From Aquilaria yunnanensis (taxonomy: Eukaryota; Streptophyta; Magnoliopsida; Malvales; Thymelaeaceae), in the NCBI GenBank assembly GCA_039654915.1, contig CM077600.1, positions 74,471,992-74,535,991 on the forward strand: a stretch of 64,000 bases of DNA. Reading direction: 5' to 3'. Made by a program: the position numbers and the translations under genes. The number at the start of each line of letters is the position of its first letter. The stretch's first letter is position 1. The notes beneath the pieces were generated by a model. It was given only the letters and a program-made list of their open reading frames with translations, was not told the DNA's origin and did not search any database. Positions 55,065-63,633 of this stretch are shown here, piece by piece.

Positions 55065-57560
55065 ATGCCTATTCCCGAGAGCTGGCAACCTCTTTTGTCT
55101 CACCCTTGCTGCACCACTCCTGAAAATTTTGAGAAATGGAAGACCAAATTTTTCCTTCCTTCTTATGCCATCGCAAGGTTACCTCGCCTTGGCCAGTTTA
55201 GCTTTATGAATCGAGGTGACGAGGTTACCATTTTTCGAGCCCAACTGAAGGCTGGACTTCGGTTTCCTCCTGCGAAGATGATTTGTGACTTTTGCCAGTT
55301 TCATGGCATTGCCGTGAATCAGCTTCCTCCCAACTCATTTTGCTATTTCAACGCCTTTCTCTGCATGTGCGGGATCTTCGGGGTAGAACCTCATTTAATC
55401 CTGTTCATGCAGTATTATAAGCTCTATCCGGTTCCGAAGAGTGGCTTTTATTTCATGCTGCCTCGGGGATCTGGGAGCAAGAAATTTATGTTCACCTTTG
55501 CTACCAAGGATAGCTGGCGAGGGTGGCAAAGGAAGTTCTTCTTCCTGAAGGTGGCGGAGGCCTGGTCGCACGTTCCGACTAAGTGGGCTCGGGGAAAGCT
55601 GGAGGCGGATGTCATGGATCCTAGGAAGTTGCTAACTCCCGAGTTGGCGGCGAGGTTTGGGGACTTTGACAGACGAATCCGTGCTGTCGCCGACTGGGAT
55701 GCCGAGGTCCCTTCACGCTCTCTCTACCCTTTCCTGATCATGTGGAAACTCATGACCGAGGATGTCCTTCGGGAGCTGGGGGTGGTTACGGAGCATAAGA
55801 TGGATCTTGGCATGCCAGCTCTTGCTACCGAGGGAAAGAGCTCTTGGCTGGTGAAGCTCCTTCGGAGCGAGCTCTCTTTCGAAGCCTTTTTTGAAAGTAA
55901 GTTTTTTTCAAAGTTTTTTCAACATAAGTGCCTGTGGACTTACACTGATTTCTTCCCTCTTTTTCAGAGATGGGCGACGAGTCTACCGCCTACTATCAGT
56001 CTCTCTTCCTTGGCCAGGCCGAGAAGGGAGAACAAAAGAAGAGGCGCAAGGCGTCTGGGAGCGGATTGTCTTCGACCAAGAAGGCCAAGAAGGACACCCC
56101 TCTTCCCCCTTTGGAGGAAATTTCGGAAGTCGGCGATGTTATTGCTACTTCCACTAAGGCTGGCGATGTCATTGCAACTTCCACCAAGGTTGCAACTATT
56201 GCGGAGCCTGAAACTGCCGCCAAAGTTCCTGCCGGGGTGATTGCCCTTCCTGCTCCTTTGAGTCCTGCCACGTCGGTAGATCTTGCGGGCTCTTTGGCGG
56301 ATCTTTCTGCTAAATATTTAGAAAAGCGCCGAAGGGCCAAGGGCAAACATATTCCTGCCGACGTGGAGGAGGTCGGTGACTCTGATGACGACTGTGCCGA
56401 GGTCGTGCCAGGTTTGTCTCCTTTACCCTGTAATTAACTTATATATATTTTTTATAACCAAGGAAATTTTACCTGATAAGATGTGTGTTTCTTTTGCAGA
56501 GGATCCGGCGCCCCTAGCTTGGAAGATTGAGCACGCCCGAATGAGGGATCTTCGGGATTCTCATGTCCCGAGGGAGCCGTTTTGGTCTTTTACGGAGGAC
56601 ATGAATCTGTTCTCCGAAGACTGTCGGGAAATGGCTCCCCAAATGACGAGGGGCGTGCTTACTCAAGCATTTTTCAAGGCAGTCGCCGAGGAGTGTGCCT
56701 CCGAGGATGCCCTTGCTGCAAAAGTTTCCTAGCATGCTGCTCAGGTAACTCTTCAGGCTCTTCATTTTTCCTTCCCACTTTTTGCCTAAGTGTTTTTTGG
56801 CTTTCCTTGTGCAAATTTTGCTAACTACCTTCTCTTTTTTTTTTTTGCAGCTTTTGGGGTATAGCGGATACCTCCAAGCTTGGTTAGCAAAGCAGTCTTC
56901 GGCCCTAGCTTGGGCTGAAGACAAACTGGAGAAGGCCAAAGTTTTCTGTGCCAACTCGGTGCTGACGAACACCAAGTTGAACCAAATATGCAAGGAGAAG
57001 TTGCCGGTCTTCGGGAGGAGTTCTTGAAGGGCCAAGAGGGGCTCTTGAAGGATTTTTCCAAGAAGATGTCTGACCTTGGCAACAAATTAATTAGCCTGAC
57101 TTCGCCCAACGAGACCCTTTAAAAGGAAAAGGAAGGGGAGTCTGCCCTCCTGGCGAAGGCAATGGCTGAAAATGCCGAACTCCAGGCCAAGGTCGGCTCA
57201 CTAAAGGAGAGTTCGAAGAAGAAGAAGAAAACCGAGGAGATGGAGAAGGAGATTTCCGACCTTCAGCAGGAGGTTTCGGATCTTCAACATGAGGCGGACG
57301 AGTTGGACGTTGAAAGAGGCAAAGCCGTCCAGACGTCCAAGGTTGCTTTTTAGGACATCTTCTGCCTAGCTCGTCATCAGTTTCTGAAGAAGTATTCGGA
57401 CCTCGATCCTTCCTTTCTGGCTGCCCTGGAAATTCCCGGGGGGCCTCAGTGGATGTGGTCAAGAGTCGAGTTCCTTAACCTGCCGTTCCCTCCTCCTTTA
57501 CCGAAGGTGGCGGCGAAAGATTCAGGAGCCGAAGCTTCCCATGACGCCGGGGTCCCTTAG
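55065..57560 (+). pseudogene. Antisense intron-containing gene of element B (copy B)
   Basis: Exons 55065-55896, 55968-56411, 56500-56744 and 56851-57560. Introns of 71, 88 and 106 bp have GTAAGT/TTTTCAG, GTTTGT/TTTTGCAG and GTAACT/TTTTGCAG ends; phases 1, 1 and 0 keep the frame across all junctions. The start at 55065 (MPIPESWQPL) was chosen over an upstream in-frame ATG at 54828 because copies A and C begin near the same point. Exon 1 (277 codons) holds the conserved domain with FFLPSYAIARLPR, EVTIFRAQLKAGLRFPP, CDFCQFHGIAVNQLPPNS, FLCMCGIFGVEPH and FMQYYKLYPVP, similar to Pfam Transposase_28. Exon 2 has Lys-rich and Ala/Pro-rich low complexity; exons 3-4 are helical, with a KKKKTEEMEKEISDLQQEV coiled coil. 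Lesions: TAG 56730-56732, a frameshift near 57005, TAA 57120-57122, TAG 57351-57353. Function unknown. Confidence 0.82.
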
Positions 57561-58990
57561 ATATTCTAGGACCTTCGCCTTCTTCTTTTTCTTTTTATTC
57601 TTCTTCTTGTAATCTTCTCCCTGTATCAAGACCTTCTTCAATGAATTTTCCTTCATTATTTTGGCTAAGTCTTTTTTGAGCAATTTTTGTTTCCCATTTG
57701 TCCCGACCACTTTCGGTCAAGAGACTTCGGTACTCTCTTTGCTTCGTTTTCGTCGGCCATTCTTCGGGAGGTCTTTCGCAGTTGGCGAAGTTCCCTTAGG
57801 CAAAGTTTAGCCTACCCCTTGTCGGCTATGTTCGGTAGACTTGCCCTCTTTTGGGTCTATAACCCAACTAACTTCAAAAGGAATAGGAGACTTTCGGGAG
57901 TCTATAATTCAGCTTTGTTCGGCGAACATTCTCAAACAAGGGAAAACTTTCTGTACTTAGACAAATTTCTGGCTTTCACCATTTCGCACTTCCTGCCTCT
58001 TCATGAGGATTTTCGGGACTTCTTGGTTGCGAGATTCCTCTTTGTAGGATCTTTCCGCCTTTTGTGCGAGGTTATTACACCTAGCGTTGCCATGCTTGGA
58101 TGGCCCAACACTTTTTGGTAAACAAATTTGATCGTTTTGGTGGCCTCTCTGCCTTTGGGCCCCCGAGGGGGTATCGCAGCGCCCTGATGTTCTGCGCTTG
58201 GGTTTCCACTGACAAAGAGTTTCCACTCTGGATCTACCTTCGCTCTGTCTCCTCTGTTGGTTTCAGCCTTCCCTTCGTCTGGGAATTCGGCAATGCAGTC
58301 TGCTAGTACCTGGGCATTCATTACCCTTCTAGGCTTATACGTGATGTAGTACTCTCCGAGTTCAATGCGCCGTTTCGATAGTCTTTTCCGAATGCTCTAC
58401 TATTTTTTCGCGGCGTTGCGAGGAGGCGGGTCACTTCGAACAGCGGTCGTGTCTTGGGAAGTAGAGTCGGCGCCTTCTGCCCGCAAGTCAAGTCGTAAAC
58501 GACCTCTCGGGGCAATGGGTTTTGACTTCGTTGCCGAGGAGATGGCGATTTTTTCCTCGGGTGCAGAAGTCTTTCGGTGGGGAGGTCTAGGTCATCGTGA
58601 CCCTACTTTTCCCGTAGGTCGTACTCCAGGTAGCATGGTTCTCGCTGAGGACTCATCCCGTTGATCTCCGTTTTCCCAATTCCTGTGAATTGGGATGGGA
58701 TTCTCCACCTCACGAGGTACTGATGAGGAGGGCCTTCAGCCCGAATTTTTGCTGCGGCCTTCTTTGGCTTGACTACTGCGTCATTCCGACCATGCCAGGA
58801 CGTGGGAATTCGCACAGGAAGCCTATGGTGATAGTCAGAGGATGTTCGTCCTCAGGCGAGGAAATCCCTGCCGCCGGTTGTTCGGCTGTCGGTTGAATTT
58901 CTCGCACAGACAGGGACCTCGGAAGTCCCTTGTCCTTAGAACGCCGAGTTTCAACGACGGCGACCTGGAGATGGGTTCCCACAGACGGCG
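57561..58990 (-). pseudogene. gag and pol remnants of element B
   Basis: Read on the minus strand from the primer binding site: a gag N-terminal piece (EDEHPLTITIGFL, matching element A's EDECPLTITMGFL) to about 58780, then unplaced sequence, then an RNase H C-terminal remnant (RIELGEYYITYKPRRVM, QVLADCIAEFP) at about 58370-58260 and the start of the second RNase H (WKLFVSGNPSAEHQGA) near 58230-58180. What follows to about 57960 resembles integrase-flank sequence only weakly. Protease, reverse transcriptase and the integrase core are absent, so a large internal deletion is inferred. Confidence 0.72.
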
Positions 58991-58993
58991 CCA
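58976..58993 (-). other. Primer binding site of element B
   Basis: On the minus strand TGGCGCCGTCTGTGGGAA, three bases from the 5' LTR. It fixes the orientation of element B. Confidence 0.82.
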
Positions 58994-58996
58994 AAA

Positions 58997-60045
58997 GGAT
59001 GCAGGTCCGGTTAGGCGGAGCCAGCATCTTTACTGTTGTACAGTGGTGTGGGCAGCAGGGACTCCTGGAAGGACACGAAGGTACCCTAAGAGGGTTACCT
59101 GAGGCGATGGCCGACGGCTTCTGATACCGTGGCTGTTGAGGACGGGAAAAGCTCCCGGCAGGAAGAGAACCCGGAGCGGAGATCCTTCAGGGAGACCTGG
59201 CTGAAACACTCAGAAAACAGGGGTTAGGAGGCCCCCGGGGTGGATTTCCGGGGGAGAACCTCCGACGCCCAAGTTAGTGCTTTGATAAAGCGAGAGGGGC
59301 GCAGTAATAAGTACTAGAAACGCTTGTCTGGCGCGTCTTTCTGAGGGCTGAAGGGAGAGTATTCAGGCGTAGAGGGGAGAGCGTCCTCCTGCCCTTTTGG
59401 TCCTCCAGTTGGAAGACCCCTTCTCCAGTTGGAAAAAGTTCTCTCTTAATCGGAAAAACTCCTCCCACCGGAAGAACCCCCTTCCATGTGATGACTTCCC
59501 TTGTATAAAAGGAAGAGGGTGACCCCTTCAGATGACGACACGTGTACGGCACGTGTATGGTTCAGATAGTGTTCGTACTTCTAAGCGTGGAGGCCCCTAG
59601 CCATCTACAGGCTCTTCGGGTTGCGAGCCGGAGTAGGTGTAGCCCTATGTGAGAAGACGTTGGATAGTGACGTCGTGCTAGGGCATGCCTGGAGGTGGCG
59701 TGTTGGTGACTTGTGTAAGCGGAGTGTCAGAGACTCCTTAATGGCTCTTGGCGTACAACCGAGGTCCATTTGTTTGATGTCTCACTTCTGGGCGAAGAGC
59801 TCTTTTCCGGAGTCCGGTTAGAACTTCGGTCTATTCATCTTCGGGGGACTTTTTCCTATAGGGGGTGGTCGGTCCTTTTCCCCGAGGGTGGTTTGGGTGG
59901 CATTCCGAAGGAGGTGCTACGCTGGCTTCCGAAGTTGGAATTGGCGAGCTACCGAGGTCGAGTGCCTCAAGTATACGACTTCCTTCACTCCGGAATCCTT
60001 TTCCGTGGTCGGTGGTTGACCAGGGTGATAGCACTTCGGCTATCA
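58997..60045 (-). repeat. 5' LTR of element B
   Basis: 1049 bp, aligned to 53220-54265 with scattered differences. Its inner end reads GGATGCAGG where the other copy has TGATGTGGG. The outer end carries the TGATAGC-ACTTCG-GCTATCA hairpin (60026-60045). Two G-box motifs (ACACGTGT, GCACGTGT) lie near 59538-59556. Confidence 0.9.
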
Positions 60046-60050
60046 GTATG
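60046..60050. repeat. Target site duplication GTATG (right, element B)
   Basis: Matches 53215-53219. Confidence 0.95.
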
Positions 60051-61094
60051 AACTAACCAAAAATAAAAGTAATATGCAATCAATTCATTTGCTTCTAATT
60101 GAATTCTTTACCTAAGCGGTTGAAAGAAAATCAAGCAAATTTGCAATTGCATAACCAATCCAATAAGCGAGAATAGAAAAATTAATTGAAATAATTCTAA
60201 ACAACAAAGAAGTAAATACTTGAAATTGAAGAAAGTTTAAGAAAGAAAAATCAATCCTTACAACCGGTGTTGGTGATGGAAATCGTCCCTAGAACTGAAC
60301 CAAAAAATTACTCAGCCATAATCAGAAGAGAAACAAAGAACAATTGAAAAAAAAAAAAAACTAAAAAGCGAAAAAGAGAGATACCCCAAGGGTCTGGCGG
60401 CAACAAGCTTTTAAACTAAAAGACCAAAAATCTGTGGCTAAACTCATAAAAACTCTCTAAACTTTTTATGTTGTTACAAAAGTACCCCAAACAAATAAAA
60501 AAATTTAAAATAACTATAAAGTTTCAAAGTTATCAGCCAAGTAATGCTCCAGAACAGCAACAGCAATTTTAAGCTGATATTCGACCTTGATGAAATCATT
60601 ATTCCTCAAAACTCACAGCATAAAAGGTGTAGATCTATTTCTTAGCTTCGAAACGACACCTGAATCGCATAAAACAGATATCTACAGCCAAAGATATGCC
60701 CAAAATACCGCAACTGCTTCTGAGCCGGCGGTGACTCATAAATCGTGACTTTGAAGCTGAATTTGACCCTTTTAACGTACAAACCGGGTTTCATGGTCTG
60801 CATATGAATTGTAGCTCCAGATGTTAGCTTTCCAATGAATTAAGAATTACTCCATTCCGATCTCTGTAGCTCAAGATATGAGTTTTCTGCCGGAATATCA
60901 CCAATCTGTCAGAATTCTGAAAGAACACAAGGAAATTAAAACTTGTAAAATGGCAAATCAAATCCACTTTCAATCAATTGAGTCCATATATGTTCTATGC
61001 TACAAAACATACTCAAAATATATCTTTAAAGTTCAAAACATATTAAAATATACTAAATATGAGAGAAATAATAATAATAAATATAAGCTTATCA

Positions 61095-61559
61095 AGTTTC
61101 CACTTTTACCCTCTTTACACAAGATTTGAAATAAGAAAAAAAAATACTGAAATTGTAGTTTGAAGGGTGATGATAAAGTAATATATTAAAATAAAAATTT
61201 TTCAAAGATTTAAAAAAAATATTAACGTTTCCCAGCCAGCATTTAAGAAAAAAGGATTAAAAGAGAATAGTTTTATAAGTTTAGGAAGAAAATGAAATAC
61301 GAATTAAATATTATGGATCCCAACAAAAATTACTTACTATTATTATTGTTATTATTACTATTATTCTTAGCGTCATGAATAAAGGTACGGATTTCATTCA
61401 TGAAGCAGCTGAAATTATTCTCTTCCCCACTGAGAAATCCACGGAGAAAGATGCAATGTTTATCTGTCCAGATTAACAAATTAATTTAGCATTTTAACCA
61501 AATCTTAGGGACAAAACATATTTTTTATGTGATCCACTTTTCCACTTTCCGATCAGCTT

Positions 61560-61593
<34 letters not shown>

Positions 61594-61927
61594 TAAAAAG
61601 GTTGTTGAAAGAGGAATCTTAATGTGTATACTAATAATGTAATGCAAGTTGGTGGTCAAGATAATGTACTATTCTTTTATAGGAAGCATGTCCATCTCAG
61701 TAATTAAATAATTTCTTGCTAAGGATGTGCTTGTGAGCAGTATCTATGTTGGTCTTTGATGAACGATTCAATTTTTTATTGTCAAAAGATCTCACGGGCA
61801 ATTCGGCAAAACTTAATTTGGCGGCTTTAATATGTTTTTTAACCATTCAACATTGTTGTTTAGAAGTGGTGCGACTAATTTACCCCTGTACTTGCATTTA
61901 ATGACTTTGTCTATCCTCCTCACCTAG
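61095..61927. other. AT-rich intergenic stretch between elements D and C
   Basis: Starts with the AGTTT duplication of element D (61095-61099). No gene seen. An AAT microsatellite lies at 61561-61592 and a shorter TTA/TTG run at 61336-61365. Confidence 0.6.
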
Positions 61928-62797
61928 TGATGGCCTGGGGCCTCATCGTTGTGAGTCATGAATGACTGTTGAGGAGACTTCTAGGAGGAAGAACGCCTGG
62001 AAGGTGGATCGCCCCAAGGAGAGTACCTGAAAAACTGGTAAACAGGGTTAGGAGGCCCCCGGAGTGTTTTTCCGGGGGGGGGAGCCTCCGACGCCCAAGT
62101 CAGTGGTGGCCGGAAAAAGGAGAAAGTCACTAGCTCAAAGAGAAAGGCAGAAAAGTCTCGCCTGGTATTTTCTCAGAGTGTGGGAGCTGTATCTTCGGCC
62201 TACCAACCTCCTGTCAAGTATTTATTTCCTGTATATATAGGAATACCTAGCCCGTTCAGATCATGACACGTGTGCGGTCGGATGCTCCTGAACTTCTGGG
62301 CGTAGGGGACAGATAGTTGGTAACCAGCTCGCCTCGAGCCTTGTGCTGAGACGGGCCATGATGTGATTCTGATGGCGTCTGCGCGTCAGGGCGGCTTTTT
62401 ACGTCTGTGGTGGGACGTGTCAGAGGCTTCCTTAAATGCTTCCTTAAATGCTCCTGCCGTACTCCCGAGGTCCCTGGGCGAGGTCGTCCTCTAGTTCGGA
62501 CAGAGCCTCTTCGGGAAGCATACCCTCAGTTCGGGGGTTCCCAGTTCCAGGGAGTTCCGCCTTCGGGGATATCATGTTCGGGCAGCAATGTCTGGTGCCA
62601 CTTTTCCGAAGGCGCGATGTTCACAACCTTGGGGGGCGAATAGAGTCCTCAAGTTTTACTGGCGTGCCGAGGCTCGGAGCTCTCCGGCTATCTCCCGAGG
62701 TGCATGATTCCACCTGTTCCCGGGAAGCGCCAGTTCTTTTGGCCACTTGTTGTGGCAGGGTGTTCGGCCAGGTTGAGGCGATAGCCTTTGGCTATCA
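61928..62797 (-). repeat. 3' LTR of element C
   Basis: 870 bp; plus strand begins TGATGGCCTGGGGCC and ends with the hairpin CGATAGCC-TTT-GGCTATCA (62779-62797). It contains GACACGTGTGC near 62265 and, on the minus strand, a TATATATA run near 62232-62241. Boundaries are set by comparison with elements A and B, since the other LTR is not in the window. Confidence 0.78.
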
Positions 62798-62834
62798 CAT
62801 GCCCCCCTCTGGAAAGCCGAAGTGAAGACTTCGG
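62798..62834 (-). other. Polypurine tract and adjacent hairpin, element C
   Basis: On the minus strand TTTCCAGAGGGGGGCATG (62815-62798) precedes the LTR. Next to it the hairpin CCGAAGT-GAAG-ACTTCGG (62817-62834) is a perfect 7-bp stem with a 4-nt loop. Confidence 0.75.
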
Positions 62835-62885
62835 TTTGCATCTCTTTCCGAGGTTGTCGTTGGGAGTCTTGTTGGAAGCATAACC

Positions 62886-63046
62886 TGTTCCGAGGTCGCA
62901 CCTTTTGCCCGAGGGTCTGGGCTGTTTGGCCTTGGCCTATTCTTTGGTGTCTCCGAGGCAAAGCCTGTACCGAAGATACACCTCTTGCCCGAAAGTCATG
63001 GGCTGTTCAGCCATAGCCTGTCTCTTGGTGTCCTCGAGGTGGCCTG
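62886..63046 (+). repeat. Twofold tandem repeat upstream of the antisense gene, element C
   Basis: Two diverged units of about 80 bp, each with CTGT(T/A)CCGA, (T/C)TTGCCCGA, GGGCTGTT(T/C) and (C/T)TTGGTGTC in the same order. Confidence 0.75.
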
Positions 63047-63204
63047 CTTTTTATTTCTGCAGGTCTGATGGCCAAGCGTGTCAGACTGAGCGGCGCGTCT
63101 CCACTTTTCAGGGATGTCAAACGACGTGTCCCAATCAGGAGGTGTGTCCCGGTTTTCCAGGGACGTTTGGGGAGGCGTGTCCCCTATTTCTGCTTAGCGG
63201 TTGA

Positions 63205-63348
63205 CACGCGGCTTCTTGCCATTGGAAGAGAGACGCGTCATTTACAGAGGGCGTGCCTTTTCGGATGCAGTGGGCAGTTACGGCGACGGTTCGCCTCCAA
63301 TGGGTACTTATGATTTCTTTTCGGCTACCCACCTTTGGCCTATAAATA
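63205..63348 (+). promoter_or_regulatory. Promoter-like region of the antisense gene, copy C
   Basis: G-box-like ACACGCGG (CACGCG at 63205-63210), inverted repeat GGCGA-CGGT-TCGCC (63282-63295), then 45 nt to TATAAATA (63341-63348). The ATG at 63634 is about 290 nt downstream. The leader has TTTCACGACGGCGTCCTCA near 63468, as in copy B. Confidence 0.7.
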
Positions 63349-63633
63349 GCCCATTCCATCATAAGTCCCACTTACTGTTTTTCTGCTCTCTCTGCTTTGC
63401 CCTCTGTTCTTGCGTTTTATCTCGCTTTCTGTGGCGGAGCTTCTTTAGTTAGAGCTTTTCCTACCAACTTTCACGACGGCGTCCTCAGGCAAATCTTTTG
63501 GTGGGTTTTGATTTCCAGAGTACTCTGATTCCTCTGTTTTTCTGAGTTTTTCTGGAAAACTATTGTTTTTTCCAAACTTGTCTTCTGAGTTTTTTCTGGA
63601 AACTATTTTCTTTTCCATCTCAAACTCTTTTTC

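Larger units (their letters stand above)
53220..60045 (-). mobile_element. Element B: pol-deleted Tat/Retand-like retrotransposon that keeps the antisense gene
   Basis: 6826 bp in minus orientation: 5' LTR 58997-60045, primer binding site 58976-58993, a gag N-terminal fragment, short remnants of RNase H domains, then the extra gene on the plus strand (antisense to the element), polypurine tract and 3' LTR 53220-54265. Most of gag, all of protease and reverse transcriptase and nearly all of integrase are missing. It inserted into the 5' LTR of element D with a perfect GTATG duplication. Confidence 0.92.
44411..61094 (-). mobile_element. Element D: Athila-like Ty3/gypsy retrotransposon, decayed
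   Basis: Minus-strand element with its 3' LTR at 44411-45932 and its 5' LTR at 52701-61094, the latter split by element B (53220-60045). The AGTTT duplication, an Asp-tRNA-type primer binding site (52677-52694), gag, protease, reverse transcriptase, RNase H and integrase are present in the Athila pattern. About 1.3 kb between integrase and the polypurine tract holds no env-like frame. All genes have stops or frameshifts. Without element B and its duplicated GTATG the right LTR is 1563 bp against 1522 bp on the left; a 37-bp indel near 60605 explains most of the gap. Confidence 0.92.
52701..61094 (-). repeat. 5' LTR of element D, split by element B
   Basis: Parts at 52701-53219 and 60046-61094 align with the intact 3' LTR. 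The join is at CTTCGTATG / GTATGAACTAACC. Confidence 0.92.
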
